From Pedobacter miscanthi (GTDB taxonomy: Bacteria > Bacteroidota > Bacteroidia > Sphingobacteriales > Sphingobacteriaceae): 64,000 bases of DNA. Positions 17,821-27,255 of the stretch are shown here, piece by piece. The stretch covers positions 124,001 through 188,000 of the forward strand of contig NZ_QNQU01000009.1 of assembly GCF_003315595.1 (NCBI RefSeq), written 5' to 3'. Below the pieces are notes generated by a model. That model was not told the origin of the DNA and ran no database searches. It saw only the letters and a program-made list of their open reading frames with translations. Position 1 is the first letter of the stretch, and each line of letters opens with the position of its first letter. The position numbers were made by a program, and so were the translations under genes.

Positions 17821-18717
17821 TTAACCCTCAACAAACTCATCCGCGAAACGATAAATATTAAAATCATCATTTTTTAAAGCTGCCTGAATTTTTTCTCGCA
17901 GCTTTTTTTTATCTATATCCTGCATCCTTCTATGCTGAATAAGTTTCCAGGCTTTTTCGGCTAAGAGAAATGTTTTACGGTTATTATCGAAAGTTTCGGA
18001 TTTGGCAATCCATTCACACAATTTATCTATACCCGTATTTTTATCGGCAACGGTTTTTAAAATCGGAATCGTTTTTATTCCCTGATGGACGATTTTCTTT
18101 AAATTATTGGCAAAGGTATCGGCCCCATTCCGATCAGCTTTATTGATTACAAAACAATCCGCAATCTCCATCAGGCCCGATTTGATATTCTGAACTTCAT
18201 CTCCCGATTCTGGAACCAGCACCACAATGGTTTTATCTGCCAGTCCTGCTATTTCAACTTCCGATTGGCCAACCCCTACCGTTTCAACTATAATCAGGTC
18301 GAAATTGGATGCTTTTAAAACATCAACCATTTCGATGGTCTTTGCAGAAATGCCACCCAGTGCACCACGGGTTGCCAGCGACCGGATATATACATTTGGA
18401 TTGTTAAATTGACTAGCCATACGGATCCGGTCGCCAAGCAGCGAACCAAAATTAAACGGTGAAGTAGGATCGATAGCTAAAATGGCTACACGCTTTTCTT
18501 TATTAACAAAATAACTGGTTATAGCATTTACCAGGGTACTTTTACCTGCTCCCGGAGGTCCAGTAATGCCCAAAACAGTGGTATCTGCTTTACCATCCAA
18601 ATCCCTTAAAATCGAATCCGCCGGGCTGATGCTATTTTCGACAAGTGTTAATGCCCTTGCCAAAGCCCTGTAATTTCCTGCCTTTACTTCGCTTAAAATG
18701 GATAGATGCGTATTCAT
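17821..18717 (-). CDS. meaB: MeaB/ArgK-type P-loop GTPase (methylmalonyl-CoA mutase chaperone)
   Basis: 298 residues from the ATG at 18717 (MNTHLSILSEV); a possible start 10 codons earlier adds a non-conserved leader. G1 loop GPPGAGKS (53-60), the family signature SPFNFGSLLGDRIRM, DxxG-like region VETVGVGQSEVE and G4 NKAD. MeaB guards B12-dependent methylmalonyl-CoA mutase by GTP-driven cofactor loading and exchange. The mutase genes are not in this window. Family certain, partner inferred. Confidence 0.92.
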   Translation of the reverse strand: MNTHLSILSEVKAGNYRALARALTLVENSISPADSILRDLDGKADTTVLGITGPPGAGKSTLVNAITSYFVNKEKRVAILAIDPTSPFNFGSLLGDRIRMASQFNNPNVYIRSLATRGALGGISAKTIEMVDVLKASNFDLIIVETVGVGQSEVEIAGLADKTIVVLVPESGDEVQNIKSGLMEIADCFVINKADRNGADTFANNLKKIVHQGIKTIPILKTVADKNTGIDKLCEWIAKSETFDNNRKTFLLAEKAWKLIQHRRMQDIDKKKLREKIQAALKNDDFNIYRFADEFVEG

Positions 18718-18726
18718 CAATAAAAC

Positions 18727-18734
18727 TATCTTTG
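18727..18734 (+). promoter_or_regulatory. Probable -7 element of the first glycan-locus gene
   Basis: TATCTTTG matches TAnnTTTG, 42 nt before the ATG at 18777. It lies just before the divergent MeaB start. Confidence 0.4.
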
Positions 18735-18776
18735 TACAAATAAACAAAAATTATCAGCTACAAAAGCGCCACCATA

Positions 18777-19652
18777 ATGAAAGTTACCGGTTTTACCTTT
18801 TTAAGAAATGCAATTGTAAACGATTATCCGGCAAAAGAAGCCATACTTTCGGTATTACCTTTGTGTGATGATTTTATAGTTGCATTGGGCAATTCATCTG
18901 ATGAAACTTCTGAAATGGTTAAAAGTATCGATCCTAAAATCAGGACTATTGATACGGTTTGGGATGACAGCATACGTGAAGGTGGTCGCGTTTTTGCCGA
19001 TGAAACCAATAAAGCTTTAGCAGGAGTGAGTGCCGATACCGATTGGATGATCTACATTCAGGGTGATGAAGCCATCCACGAAGATTATCTTCCCCTGGTT
19101 AAAAAAGAGATGGAACAGGAACTTAACAATAGCAATGTTGAAGCCCTGCTTTTAAAATACAAACATTTTTACGCTTCTTATGATTACCTGGCTGAATCGA
19201 GGCGTTGGTATAGAAGGGAAGTAAGAATCATTAAAAATCTTCCTGGTGTACGCTCGTACCGTGATGCACAAGGCTTCAGGATTAACGACAGGAAGTTAAA
19301 GGTTAAATTAATTGATGCTTATATTTATCATTATGGCTGGGTAAAACCACCAAAGGGTTTACAGGGCAAGGTGCGGAATTTCAACCAATTTTATCAAACG
19401 CCGGAGTGGATAGAGGAAAATTATCCGGTTCAGGATACTTACGATATGCACAATGCCGACCGCCTGGTTCATTTTAAGGGCAGCCACCCAAAAGTGATGC
19501 AGGCCAGGATTGCCGCCGCAAACTGGAAATTTGATAAAGACTTAACGAAAGAAACCCCAAAAATGAATTTCCGCAGGAGGGTTTTACAAAAAATTGAAGA
19601 CTTAACCGGCTTGCGTTTATTCGAATACCGCAACTATAAAATTGTAAAATAG
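18777..19652 (+). CDS. Glycosyltransferase, GT2-like
   Basis: 291 residues with a GT-A-like N-terminal half: FTFLRNAIVNDYPAKEAI, DDFIVALGNSSDETSEM, and IYIQGDEAIHED in place of the usual DxD. The C-terminal half is rich in basic and aromatic residues (RRWYRREVRIIK) and has no membrane segment. It probably adds a sugar to a cell-surface glycan from the cytosolic face. It is the first gene of a plus-strand glycan cluster running to 25984. Donor and acceptor unknown. Confidence 0.8.
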   Translation: MKVTGFTFLRNAIVNDYPAKEAILSVLPLCDDFIVALGNSSDETSEMVKSIDPKIRTIDTVWDDSIREGGRVFADETNKALAGVSADTDWMIYIQGDEAIHEDYLPLVKKEMEQELNNSNVEALLLKYKHFYASYDYLAESRRWYRREVRIIKNLPGVRSYRDAQGFRINDRKLKVKLIDAYIYHYGWVKPPKGLQGKVRNFNQFYQTPEWIEENYPVQDTYDMHNADRLVHFKGSHPKVMQARIAAANWKFDKDLTKETPKMNFRRRVLQKIEDLTGLRLFEYRNYKIVK

Positions 19653-19671
19653 CCTGCAATTTAAATCTACC

Positions 19672-19679
19672 TATATTTG
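19672..19679 (+). promoter_or_regulatory. Probable -7 element before the GT4 gene
   Basis: TATATTTG, a full TAnnTTTG match, 23 nt before the ATG at 19703. Confidence 0.4.
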
Positions 19680-19702
19680 CATCATATTAGAAATATTATT
19701 TA

Positions 19703-20773
19703 ATGAAAAAGCCTAAAGTCTTAGTAACTTTTGATTCGATGAAAGATGCCAATTGTGGCTATTTTTCGTTTGGAAAAGGATTGGGCGATGCATTGATCCA
19801 TGAAAACAAAGGAAAATTTGACCTCAAATTTTACCTCTTTAAACATACAAAATATCTTTTTAACGGCCTGGTTAACATCATCTATCTCTCTAGATTAGAC
19901 CGGTTATTCTTTAAGGGAAAAAATGATTTCGATGTGGTTCATCTTTCTGATCAAACCTGCAGATTAAGACCGAACAGGGTTAATGCAAAAAAAATAATGA
20001 CCGTTCATGATATGAACAAGGTGCATTTAAAATTTAGCAAACCGCACCGGATTCAGGTCTATCTAAAAAAACTGGGCAAACTGATTTCACAGTGTGACAA
20101 AATTGTATGTATATCGCAGTTTGTTGCAAATGATGTAACCCAATATTTCCCTGAAGCCAGGGAGAAAGTGAGTGTAATTTATAATGGTGCTGATAAATTG
20201 ATATCAGATGAAAAACATACCCCCAACTTCGTCCCATCAAAACCTTTTTTATTTACTATAGGCTTATTATCGGTTCAGAAAGGATTTCACCTGTTGCCGG
20301 CTTTATTAAAAGGAAATGATTTTCATCTTGTTATTGCGGGCAGAGAAACTCCACATAAACAAAGGATTTTAGAAGAAGCCGAAAAATATAAGTGCTTGGA
20401 TAGGGTACATATTACCGGACCAATTTCTGACGAAGATAAAGCCTGGTATTACAAAAATTGTGATGCATTTTTATTCCCTTCGGTTGCAGAAGGTTTTGGT
20501 TTGCCAGTTATTGAAGCCATGCATTTCGGGAAACCAGTTTTTCTTTCAAAATTTACTTCATTGCCCGAAGTGGGTGGCGATGTAGCTTATTACTTTGATA
20601 ATTTTGAACCTGAGCACATGCAGGAGGTATTTAATAAAGGAATGAGCGATTTTGCCCAGAATAACCGTTATGGTGAAGCAGTGGCCCAGGCCGAAAAGTT
20701 TTCGTGGGAAATAGCGGCCAATCAATATATGGATTTATATCAGGAATGTTTGGAAAACAGCATCCAAAAATAG
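19703..20773 (+). CDS. Glycosyltransferase family 4
   Basis: 356 residues, GT-B fold. The C-terminal nucleotide-sugar site is clear: FLFTIGLLSVQKGFHLL, then VHITGPISDEDKAWYY and the EX7E region FPSVAEGFGLPVIEAMHFGKP. Cytosolic, probably membrane-associated through basic patches. Uses a nucleotide sugar to extend a lipid-linked glycan. Follows the GT2-like gene by 50 bp; own -7 box. Confidence 0.87.
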   Translation: MKKPKVLVTFDSMKDANCGYFSFGKGLGDALIHENKGKFDLKFYLFKHTKYLFNGLVNIIYLSRLDRLFFKGKNDFDVVHLSDQTCRLRPNRVNAKKIMTVHDMNKVHLKFSKPHRIQVYLKKLGKLISQCDKIVCISQFVANDVTQYFPEAREKVSVIYNGADKLISDEKHTPNFVPSKPFLFTIGLLSVQKGFHLLPALLKGNDFHLVIAGRETPHKQRILEEAEKYKCLDRVHITGPISDEDKAWYYKNCDAFLFPSVAEGFGLPVIEAMHFGKPVFLSKFTSLPEVGGDVAYYFDNFEPEHMQEVFNKGMSDFAQNNRYGEAVAQAEKFSWEIAANQYMDLYQECLENSIQK

Positions 20774-20935
20774 AGAAGTTTTATTGTAATCATTCCTATT
20801 CAATTGTTCAGTTACAAAGTCCAATTATTAAATATATCCTTAGTAAAACTGCTTACCCCGCCATTCTTAAAACCCAGGAATTGTAATTTTAAATCTTACA
20901 ACTTTCGAAAAACCACAACGTTTAATTGAAAAGCT

Positions 20936-20943
20936 TAACTTTG
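20936..20943 (+). promoter_or_regulatory. Probable -7 element of the MsbA-like exporter
   Basis: TAACTTTG matches TAnnTTTG, giving a leader of roughly 65 nt before the ATG at 21017. The rest of the 243-bp gap shows no gene. Confidence 0.45.
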
Positions 20944-21016
20944 CTGAGTTTTTATATAGATTTTTTAGGGCGATACTTTAACCATCTTCCTTTTTACATA
21001 CTCCATTTTACATAAA

Positions 21017-22834
21017 ATGAAAACTTATTTTCGTTTACTATCATTTGCAAAGCCCATAGAAAAATTTGCAATACCTTATGTGATTACCACAGTATTAGCT
21101 ATTTTTTTCAATACTTTTCTTTTTACGCTACTTGGTCCTTTAATGCAGGCACTGTTTTTAGGCAAATGTGATCCGGCAAAAGTTGCGGAGGATAAAAGTT
21201 CATGGGATTTATTAGGTCGCTTTAATGAATTTATCAATGGGATTATTGCCGATGATAAAATTCTGGCGCTAAAAGTAATCTGTGTTATTATTATCGGTAC
21301 GGTATTTCTCGCCAACTTTTTCCGCTATTTTGCACAGCGATTTATGGAAGATTTACGTGTGCATACCTTATTAAACATACGTAAAACCGTTTTTAACAAT
21401 GTAATGAACCTGCATGTTGGTTATTTTAATAACGAACGCAAGGGCGATATTATCTCAAAAGTAGCGTCGGATGTGCAGGTGGTTCAGTTTACGGTTACCA
21501 ATACCCTGCAGGTTGTTTTTAAAGAACCTTTACAATTGCTTTTCTTTATCGGCGTACTGATTTCTATATCTGCCAAATTAACCTTATTTTCTTTGCTGGT
21601 TATTCCGGTTTCGGGATTTATCATCAGTAAAATTGTGAAAAGATTAAAACAACAGGCTACACAATCGCACGAATCTTTTGCAAAAATGATTGGCTTTTTA
21701 GATGAGTCGTTAAGCGGGATAAAGATTATTAAAGCATTTAATTCTACTGAACGGACTAAGGAAAGGTTTGATACCGAAAACAAGTTTTACTCGTTTATAA
21801 ACAGAAAAATGGCCAGAAGACAGCAGTTGGCCTCACCCGTTTCTCAAACTCTTGGTGTTTTGGTCGTTGTGTTTATCCTTTTATATGGCGGAACACTGAT
21901 TTTGAGTGGAAAAGGTGATCTGGAAGCTGCAGAATTTGTGGTTTATCTGGCTACCTTTTCGCAGGTATTACAACCCGTAAAAGCCCTGGCCGATTCTTTT
22001 AGTGGTATCCACTCGGGTATTGCTGCAGGCGAACGCGTATTAGACCTGATCGATACCGAACCCGCACTTAAAAATAAAATTGATGCAGAAGTATTAGCCA
22101 ATTTCAGCAAAGCACTAACTTTACAGGACGTTTCATTCTACTATGGTGATAAACAGGTATTAAAAAACATTAATATTGATATAGAAAAAGGTAAAACAGT
22201 TGCTTTGGTTGGTCCTTCGGGAGGTGGAAAAAGTACTTTAATGGATTTACTGCCACGTTTTCATGATCCAAAATCGGGAGCCATCAAAATCGACGGCCAT
22301 GATTACAGGGATCTTACCGTAGAAAGCATCCGTTCGCAAATGGGGATCGTTAACCAGGAATCATTTCTATTTAACGACAGTATTTTTAATAATATCGCCT
22401 TTGCCAAACCAGATGCCACCGAAGAGGAAGTTATTGCTGCAGCGAAAATTGCAAATGCACACGATTTCATCCTCAACACCGAAAATGGTTATCAAACCAG
22501 CGTAGGCGACAGGGGTAATAAATTATCGGGTGGACAAAAACAACGTGTTTGTATTGCCAGGGCTGTTTTAGCCAATCCTCCGATTATGCTTTTAGATGAA
22601 GCTACATCAGCATTGGATACAGAATCTGAAAAACTGGTACAGGATGCCCTAAATAATTTAATGAAAAACCGTACTTCAATCGTTATTGCCCATCGTTTAA
22701 GTACCATACAACATGCGGATAAAATTGTAGTGATTGATAAAGGCGAAGTTGTAGAGAGTGGAAGCCATAATGAGCTAATGGGTAAAAATGGTTTATACAG
22801 GCGTTTAATCGACATGCAGGCCTTTAACGACTAA
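21017..22834 (+). CDS. MsbA-like lipid/glycolipid ABC exporter
   Basis: 605 residues. Six-helix permease (about 1-340) with a large loop between helices 1 and 2 (LGKCDPAKVAEDKSSW), and a C-terminal ATPase with Walker A GPSGGGKST, signature LSGGQKQR, Walker B IMLLDEATSALD and IAHRLST. In the inner membrane it likely flips lipid A-core or a lipid-linked glycan. Glycosyltransferase genes on both sides (9 bp to the next) support that role. Whether it is the essential MsbA or a dedicated glycan flippase is not decidable here. Confidence 0.87.
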   Translation: MKTYFRLLSFAKPIEKFAIPYVITTVLAIFFNTFLFTLLGPLMQALFLGKCDPAKVAEDKSSWDLLGRFNEFINGIIADDKILALKVICVIIIGTVFLANFFRYFAQRFMEDLRVHTLLNIRKTVFNNVMNLHVGYFNNERKGDIISKVASDVQVVQFTVTNTLQVVFKEPLQLLFFIGVLISISAKLTLFSLLVIPVSGFIISKIVKRLKQQATQSHESFAKMIGFLDESLSGIKIIKAFNSTERTKERFDTENKFYSFINRKMARRQQLASPVSQTLGVLVVVFILLYGGTLILSGKGDLEAAEFVVYLATFSQVLQPVKALADSFSGIHSGIAAGERVLDLIDTEPALKNKIDAEVLANFSKALTLQDVSFYYGDKQVLKNINIDIEKGKTVALVGPSGGGKSTLMDLLPRFHDPKSGAIKIDGHDYRDLTVESIRSQMGIVNQESFLFNDSIFNNIAFAKPDATEEEVIAAAKIANAHDFILNTENGYQTSVGDRGNKLSGGQKQRVCIARAVLANPPIMLLDEATSALDTESEKLVQDALNNLMKNRTSIVIAHRLSTIQHADKIVVIDKGEVVESGSHNELMGKNGLYRRLIDMQAFND

Positions 22835-22843
22835 ATATTTTAG

Positions 22844-24010
22844 ATGAAGAAAGTATTATTTTTTATGCCTGATAACCCGTTGAAAAAAAACGCGGGAAAT
22901 AGAACCAGGGCTTTAAGCATGTTAAGCTACTTTAAATCAAGAAACTTCGAAATTGATTTTATTAGCGAATATTTCACCGGACGCTGGAATGAAACAGACA
23001 TTAAAGCATTTGAACAATCAGGCCTTGCCAATAATACTTATGTAATTAAAAAAAAACCTTCTAAAAAAAACATCCTTTTCTATCTCATTTTTTATAAGCT
23101 GCCTAATTTTTTTTATCAAAACAGGGCCTGGTTTTTTCCGCTTCAATTCCCCGAATTGGTAACCATGAGGTTTAAACGGGCTTTCAACAAAATTTTAAAA
23201 AACAACGATTACGATTATATCTTTATCAACTATGCCAGTTGGGCTACACTGGTCGACGGGAACCATCTTACAGAAAAACCAGTAACCATAATTGATACGC
23301 ATGATTTTATAACTGCCCAGCTACAGAAAAAAGTAAATATCGGTCAGTCTTTTAAGGAAGAGATCAGGCGGATTTCTTTATTCGATATTGCGTTGGCCAT
23401 TTCTGTCGAAGAACAGTATATTTTTAGTCAGTTTTGCAAAAACAGGGTTGCCCTTGCACCAATGATGCTGGATAAACCAGAAAATCATCACCCCGCCGAA
23501 GAAAAAACCTTTGATCTAATCTATGTGGCCAGTGATAATGTCCATAATAAAAAATCTGCCAATTGGTTTTTTAAAGAGGTATATCCCCTATTACCAGGCA
23601 ACATACAGATATGTATTATCGGACAAATAAACGAGCACCTTTCTATAAAGGCTCCTAACATTATTGCCATTAACTTTGCCGAAGATTTATCAACCTATTA
23701 CCAAAAGGCCAAAGTGGCGCTTTGCCCGATGTTAACGGGTACCGGTACAAAGATAAAAGTTGTAGAAGCCCTGTCTTATGGTTTACCAATAGTTTGTAAT
23801 TCCAGGGGCGTAGACGGATTGATCGACAAAACCAACAATGGCTGTTTAGTTAGTGATAATCCAGTTGAATTTGGGAACAATATCATGAAACTATTAACAG
23901 ATAAGTCGGAATATAAAAAACAGGCAGAAAATGCTCAGGCTGCTTTTAACACCAATTACGAAAAAGAACGCTGTTATAAAAATCTCGACACTATTTTTGG
24001 AATAGTTTAA
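22844..24010 (+). CDS. Glycosyltransferase family 4-like
   Basis: 388 residues. N-terminal GT-B half (VLFFMPDNPLKKNAGNRTRAL; the acceptor-side loop NAGNRTRA replaces a Gly-rich motif), and a C-terminal half with LIYVASDNVHNKKSANWFF, CPMLTGTGTKIKVVEALSYGLPIV and NSRGVDGL. Starts 9 bp after the ABC exporter, so translation is probably coupled. Confidence 0.85.
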   Translation: MKKVLFFMPDNPLKKNAGNRTRALSMLSYFKSRNFEIDFISEYFTGRWNETDIKAFEQSGLANNTYVIKKKPSKKNILFYLIFYKLPNFFYQNRAWFFPLQFPELVTMRFKRAFNKILKNNDYDYIFINYASWATLVDGNHLTEKPVTIIDTHDFITAQLQKKVNIGQSFKEEIRRISLFDIALAISVEEQYIFSQFCKNRVALAPMMLDKPENHHPAEEKTFDLIYVASDNVHNKKSANWFFKEVYPLLPGNIQICIIGQINEHLSIKAPNIIAINFAEDLSTYYQKAKVALCPMLTGTGTKIKVVEALSYGLPIVCNSRGVDGLIDKTNNGCLVSDNPVEFGNNIMKLLTDKSEYKKQAENAQAAFNTNYEKERCYKNLDTIFGIV

Positions 24011-24020
24011 ATTGCACCAA

Positions 24021-24818
24021 ATGATGAAAAAGGTTGCCGTTATTGTGCCTATTTATAAAGAACCAACTTATTTAGAGGATATATCCCTGCAACAGTGTTT
24101 CAAGGTTCTTTCTAAATCGCACCCTATTTTTTGTGTAAAGCCCAACGCTTTAAATTTAAATACCACCTATGCATTCGATAACATTATCAGTTTTGATGAT
24201 GCATATTTTAAAAATATCGCAGGCTATAATAAACTGATGCTCTCAGGTGAATTTTATGGAGCGTTTTTAGACTATGAATATATCCTAATTTATCAATTGG
24301 ATGCTTTCGTTTTTAAAGATGAGTTAAATGTTTGGTGCGAACAAAACATGGATTACATCGGAGCCCCTTGGCTCAGACATAAATATCCTGATGTGATCAA
24401 AGCAGTAAAAAATAGTGTTTTGGGCTACATACACCGTAAATTTGATGTAAAGGAGAAAAACACATCTGTTCCAACAGATCTGCAACGTGAGAACAAAGTA
24501 GGTAACGGAGGACTATCTTTACGCAGAACACAGCTATTTTATACGCTAACCCAACGCTTTCAGGAAAAAATAAAAGAATATTCTCTGAATCCGGCAGCCA
24601 ACTTTAATGAAGATGTTTTCTGGAGTATAGAGGTAAACCGGAAGAAACAAATTTTAAAAATCCCTTCGTATAAGGAAGCTGTGTATTTTGCCTTCGAAGT
24701 GCCTGTTGACAGGGCTTTCGAACTTACTAACAATACGTTGCCTTTTGGGTGCCATGCCTGGAACAAAAACCTGGAGGTATGGAGACCTATATTTAAAGAC
24801 TTTGGGTATTCTATCTGA
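24021..24818 (+). CDS. DUF5672 family protein, putative glycosyltransferase
   Basis: About 266 residues; I start at the tandem ATGs at 24021/24024 (MMKKVAVIVPIYKEP) rather than an upstream TTG. The sequence VAVIVPIYKEP, ILIYQLDAFVFKDEL (a DxD-like QLDAF), GAPWLR, GNGGLSLRRT and NEDVFWS fits DUF5672, found in glycan clusters and thought to be GT-A-like. Located 10 bp after the previous glycosyltransferase. Activity not demonstrated for the family as far as I know. Confidence 0.75.
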   Translation: MMKKVAVIVPIYKEPTYLEDISLQQCFKVLSKSHPIFCVKPNALNLNTTYAFDNIISFDDAYFKNIAGYNKLMLSGEFYGAFLDYEYILIYQLDAFVFKDELNVWCEQNMDYIGAPWLRHKYPDVIKAVKNSVLGYIHRKFDVKEKNTSVPTDLQRENKVGNGGLSLRRTQLFYTLTQRFQEKIKEYSLNPAANFNEDVFWSIEVNRKKQILKIPSYKEAVYFAFEVPVDRAFELTNNTLPFGCHAWNKNLEVWRPIFKDFGYSI

Positions 24819-24865
24819 TTTGATTAAAAAAATCACAATACAATCCTTATTAAAATAAACAGTTT

Positions 24866-25984
24866 ATGCAAAATCCGATCAGCGAAAACGAAATTAAAGC
24901 CATTGCACTTTATCTACCGCAATTCCACCCCTTTAAGGAAAATAATGAATGGTGGGGAAAAGGATTTACAGAGTGGACAAATGTTACCAAATCAAAACCA
25001 AAATTTAAACGGCATTACCAGCCACATTTACCTACCGATCTAGGTTTTTATGACCTTAGGTTATTAGATACTATGATTGAACAAGCTGCCTTAGCTAAGG
25101 CATATGGAATTTATGGTTTTTGTTTTTATCATTATTGGTTTAATGGCAAACTTTTAATGGAAACTCCGTTGGAGCAAATGTTAAAATCGAAAAAACCCCA
25201 TTTTCCGTTTTGCTTGTGCTGGGCAAACGAAAATTGGACTAGGCGGTGGGATGGAATGGAAGCAGATATTTTGATCCAACAGGATTACGATCTAAAAGAT
25301 GATCTTGAACATATCAAGTATCTGCTGCCTTTTTTCAAGGACGAAAGATATATCAAAATAAACGGAAAACCGGTTTACCTAATGTACCGATCAGAGCTTC
25401 ATCCAAATATCAACGAAGCAGTGAAAGTATGGCGGGGAGAAGCAAAAAAAGCAGGTTTCGAAGATCTATATCTGATCAGGGTAGAAAATTTCAAAAGAGA
25501 TTTCGACCCTAAAGATCATGATTTTGATGCCAGTATGGAATTTGCGCCAGATTTTTCTATCCCCTTACAGAAGTACAGCAAAAAAGAACCTTTTAATCAT
25601 TTTTTCAGAAAATTACTTCATAAAGTTGTAGGAAAAGAGGATGGCTTGCTTTTGAACAAAGTGTACGACTATGAAGAAATAGTTGACAAAATGGCTCGAA
25701 AAGCACCAAAAACTTATAAATATTTCCGCTCTGTTTTTCCGAGTTGGGACAATTCTGCCAGGCGGGAAAAAGATGCAACAATTTTTGTTAATTCAAGTCC
25801 TGAAAAATTTCAGGAGTGGGTTGACAAAACAACTCAATATACAAATAAACATTTTGAAGGAGAAGAGCGTTTATTTTTTGTAAATGCCTGGAACGAGTGG
25901 GCAGAAGGCTGTCACTTAGAGCCCGATCAGGAATATGGTCACCGCTATTTACAGGCTTTAAAAAACGGCATTGAATCAAAATAA
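24866..25984 (+). CDS. WbsX / GH99-like glycan biosynthesis protein
   Basis: 372 residues of the glycosyltransferase WbsX family, which has a GH99-like TIM barrel. Conserved blocks: IALYLPQFHPF, WWGKGFTEWTNVTKSKP, YGIYGFCFYHYWFNGK, FCLCWANENWTRRWDG, and VNAWNEWAEGCHLEPDQ near the end. Proteins of this type occur in O-antigen and capsule loci and often next to DUF5672, as here. Whether it transfers or trims sugars is unclear. Last plus-strand gene of the cluster. Confidence 0.87.
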   Translation: MQNPISENEIKAIALYLPQFHPFKENNEWWGKGFTEWTNVTKSKPKFKRHYQPHLPTDLGFYDLRLLDTMIEQAALAKAYGIYGFCFYHYWFNGKLLMETPLEQMLKSKKPHFPFCLCWANENWTRRWDGMEADILIQQDYDLKDDLEHIKYLLPFFKDERYIKINGKPVYLMYRSELHPNINEAVKVWRGEAKKAGFEDLYLIRVENFKRDFDPKDHDFDASMEFAPDFSIPLQKYSKKEPFNHFFRKLLHKVVGKEDGLLLNKVYDYEEIVDKMARKAPKTYKYFRSVFPSWDNSARREKDATIFVNSSPEKFQEWVDKTTQYTNKHFEGEERLFFVNAWNEWAEGCHLEPDQEYGHRYLQALKNGIESK

Positions 25985-26034
25985 TATAAAACCCTTATGA
26001 GGTAAAGGGATAGGCAATCGGACTGGACATTATT

Positions 26035-27144
26035 TTAATTTACACTATCCAGTATATCTTCTAAAATCGATACCTGTTTTTTTACTTCATATAGGGAAGC
26101 CTGCCGTTTTATCTCATCAGTATCAAATTTTTCTGGATGATTTTTTACTTCCATCATAGCTTCGGCCAGGTCTTTTGTTCTCCAGGTTTCTACAACAATT
26201 CCAGTACTCTTTGTTACAAACTCGCTAATCCCCCCAGAATTAAAACCTACAATTGGTTTACCTAAAGTAGCAGCCTCCAGCATTACCAACGGGAAAGAAT
26301 CTTCTCTTGATAATAGAAGAAAGGCGTCAGCAGCATTAAGATAATTGTAGTACTCTTCACTTTGTGCGCCTAAAAACTTAACCCTTTCCGGAAACTTATA
26401 CTCAACAGTTTTCTTCGCGTAATAATATACCCCGGTATCTTCTTCTCCTCCAATCCAGATGATCTTGATATTTGCGGGGAGTTCTGGAATTAATGACACC
26501 AATAAATCAACTCCTTTTATTAGCGTTGTTTTTCCAGAAATGGCCCATACAAAATCTTCTGCACCAAAACCGGTATTTTCCTTTACCTCGGCAGGTGTTT
26601 TGGTACAAATAATATTATTCGGATCAATAAAACCATACAACAGATTTACATCTGGCCTACCCATATCACTAATTCTACTACAAACGGCCTCAGAACACCC
26701 TATAAGAACAGCTGATGAAGAGATAATTGTTTCCAAGTCATTATAGCGGATAAAATCATAGGCAAAGGTAAGTTCGTGTGCATGGGTTATGATTTTAACA
26801 CCGAGTTTTTTTGCAATCGGATAAAATTCAGGAAGCACAATGGTATTTACATACCAGAAATCAACTTTATATTTCTTGCTAATATAACCTAGTTGATACT
26901 CTAATGCATCAATTTTTGCTTTTTTCAAAACAGACCTCAAAATTCTCAAAGATCTTTTAGGGTTTTGTCGATAAGGTAAAAAATGTTGGATTTCACTTGG
27001 CAAAGTATCGATTAAAACACCTTTACCTTTGGTGAACAACAATGGTAAAAATTTTTCTCTGTTTAAATTCATCAAAGAATACCAAAGCAACATTTCCGAA
27101 CCTGTTCTACCCAAATTGTGACTTATAAACAATATTTTCTTCAT
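26035..27144 (-). CDS. Glycosyltransferase family 4
   Basis: 369 residues, GT-B. N-terminal ISHNLGRTGSEMLLW (acceptor loop), THAHELTFAYDF, and C-terminal ISGKTTLIKGVDLL, VKFLGAQSEEYYNY, FLLLSREDSFPLVMLEAATLGKPIVG with the conserved Glu pair. It is transcribed against the main cluster, so it is probably separately regulated though part of the same glycan locus. Confidence 0.87.
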   Translation of the reverse strand: MKKILFISHNLGRTGSEMLLWYSLMNLNREKFLPLLFTKGKGVLIDTLPSEIQHFLPYRQNPKRSLRILRSVLKKAKIDALEYQLGYISKKYKVDFWYVNTIVLPEFYPIAKKLGVKIITHAHELTFAYDFIRYNDLETIISSSAVLIGCSEAVCSRISDMGRPDVNLLYGFIDPNNIICTKTPAEVKENTGFGAEDFVWAISGKTTLIKGVDLLVSLIPELPANIKIIWIGGEEDTGVYYYAKKTVEYKFPERVKFLGAQSEEYYNYLNAADAFLLLSREDSFPLVMLEAATLGKPIVGFNSGGISEFVTKSTGIVVETWRTKDLAEAMMEVKNHPEKFDTDEIKRQASLYEVKKQVSILEDILDSVN

Positions 27145-27255
27145 CCGATCCTATGTGTGCAAACAATAGTTGCATTATGCGCAAAATAAGAATAAATAAT
27201 TTATAATTTTACTTTATTTCCCAGCCTAAAGTTAGGGATATACCCCATCTAAACT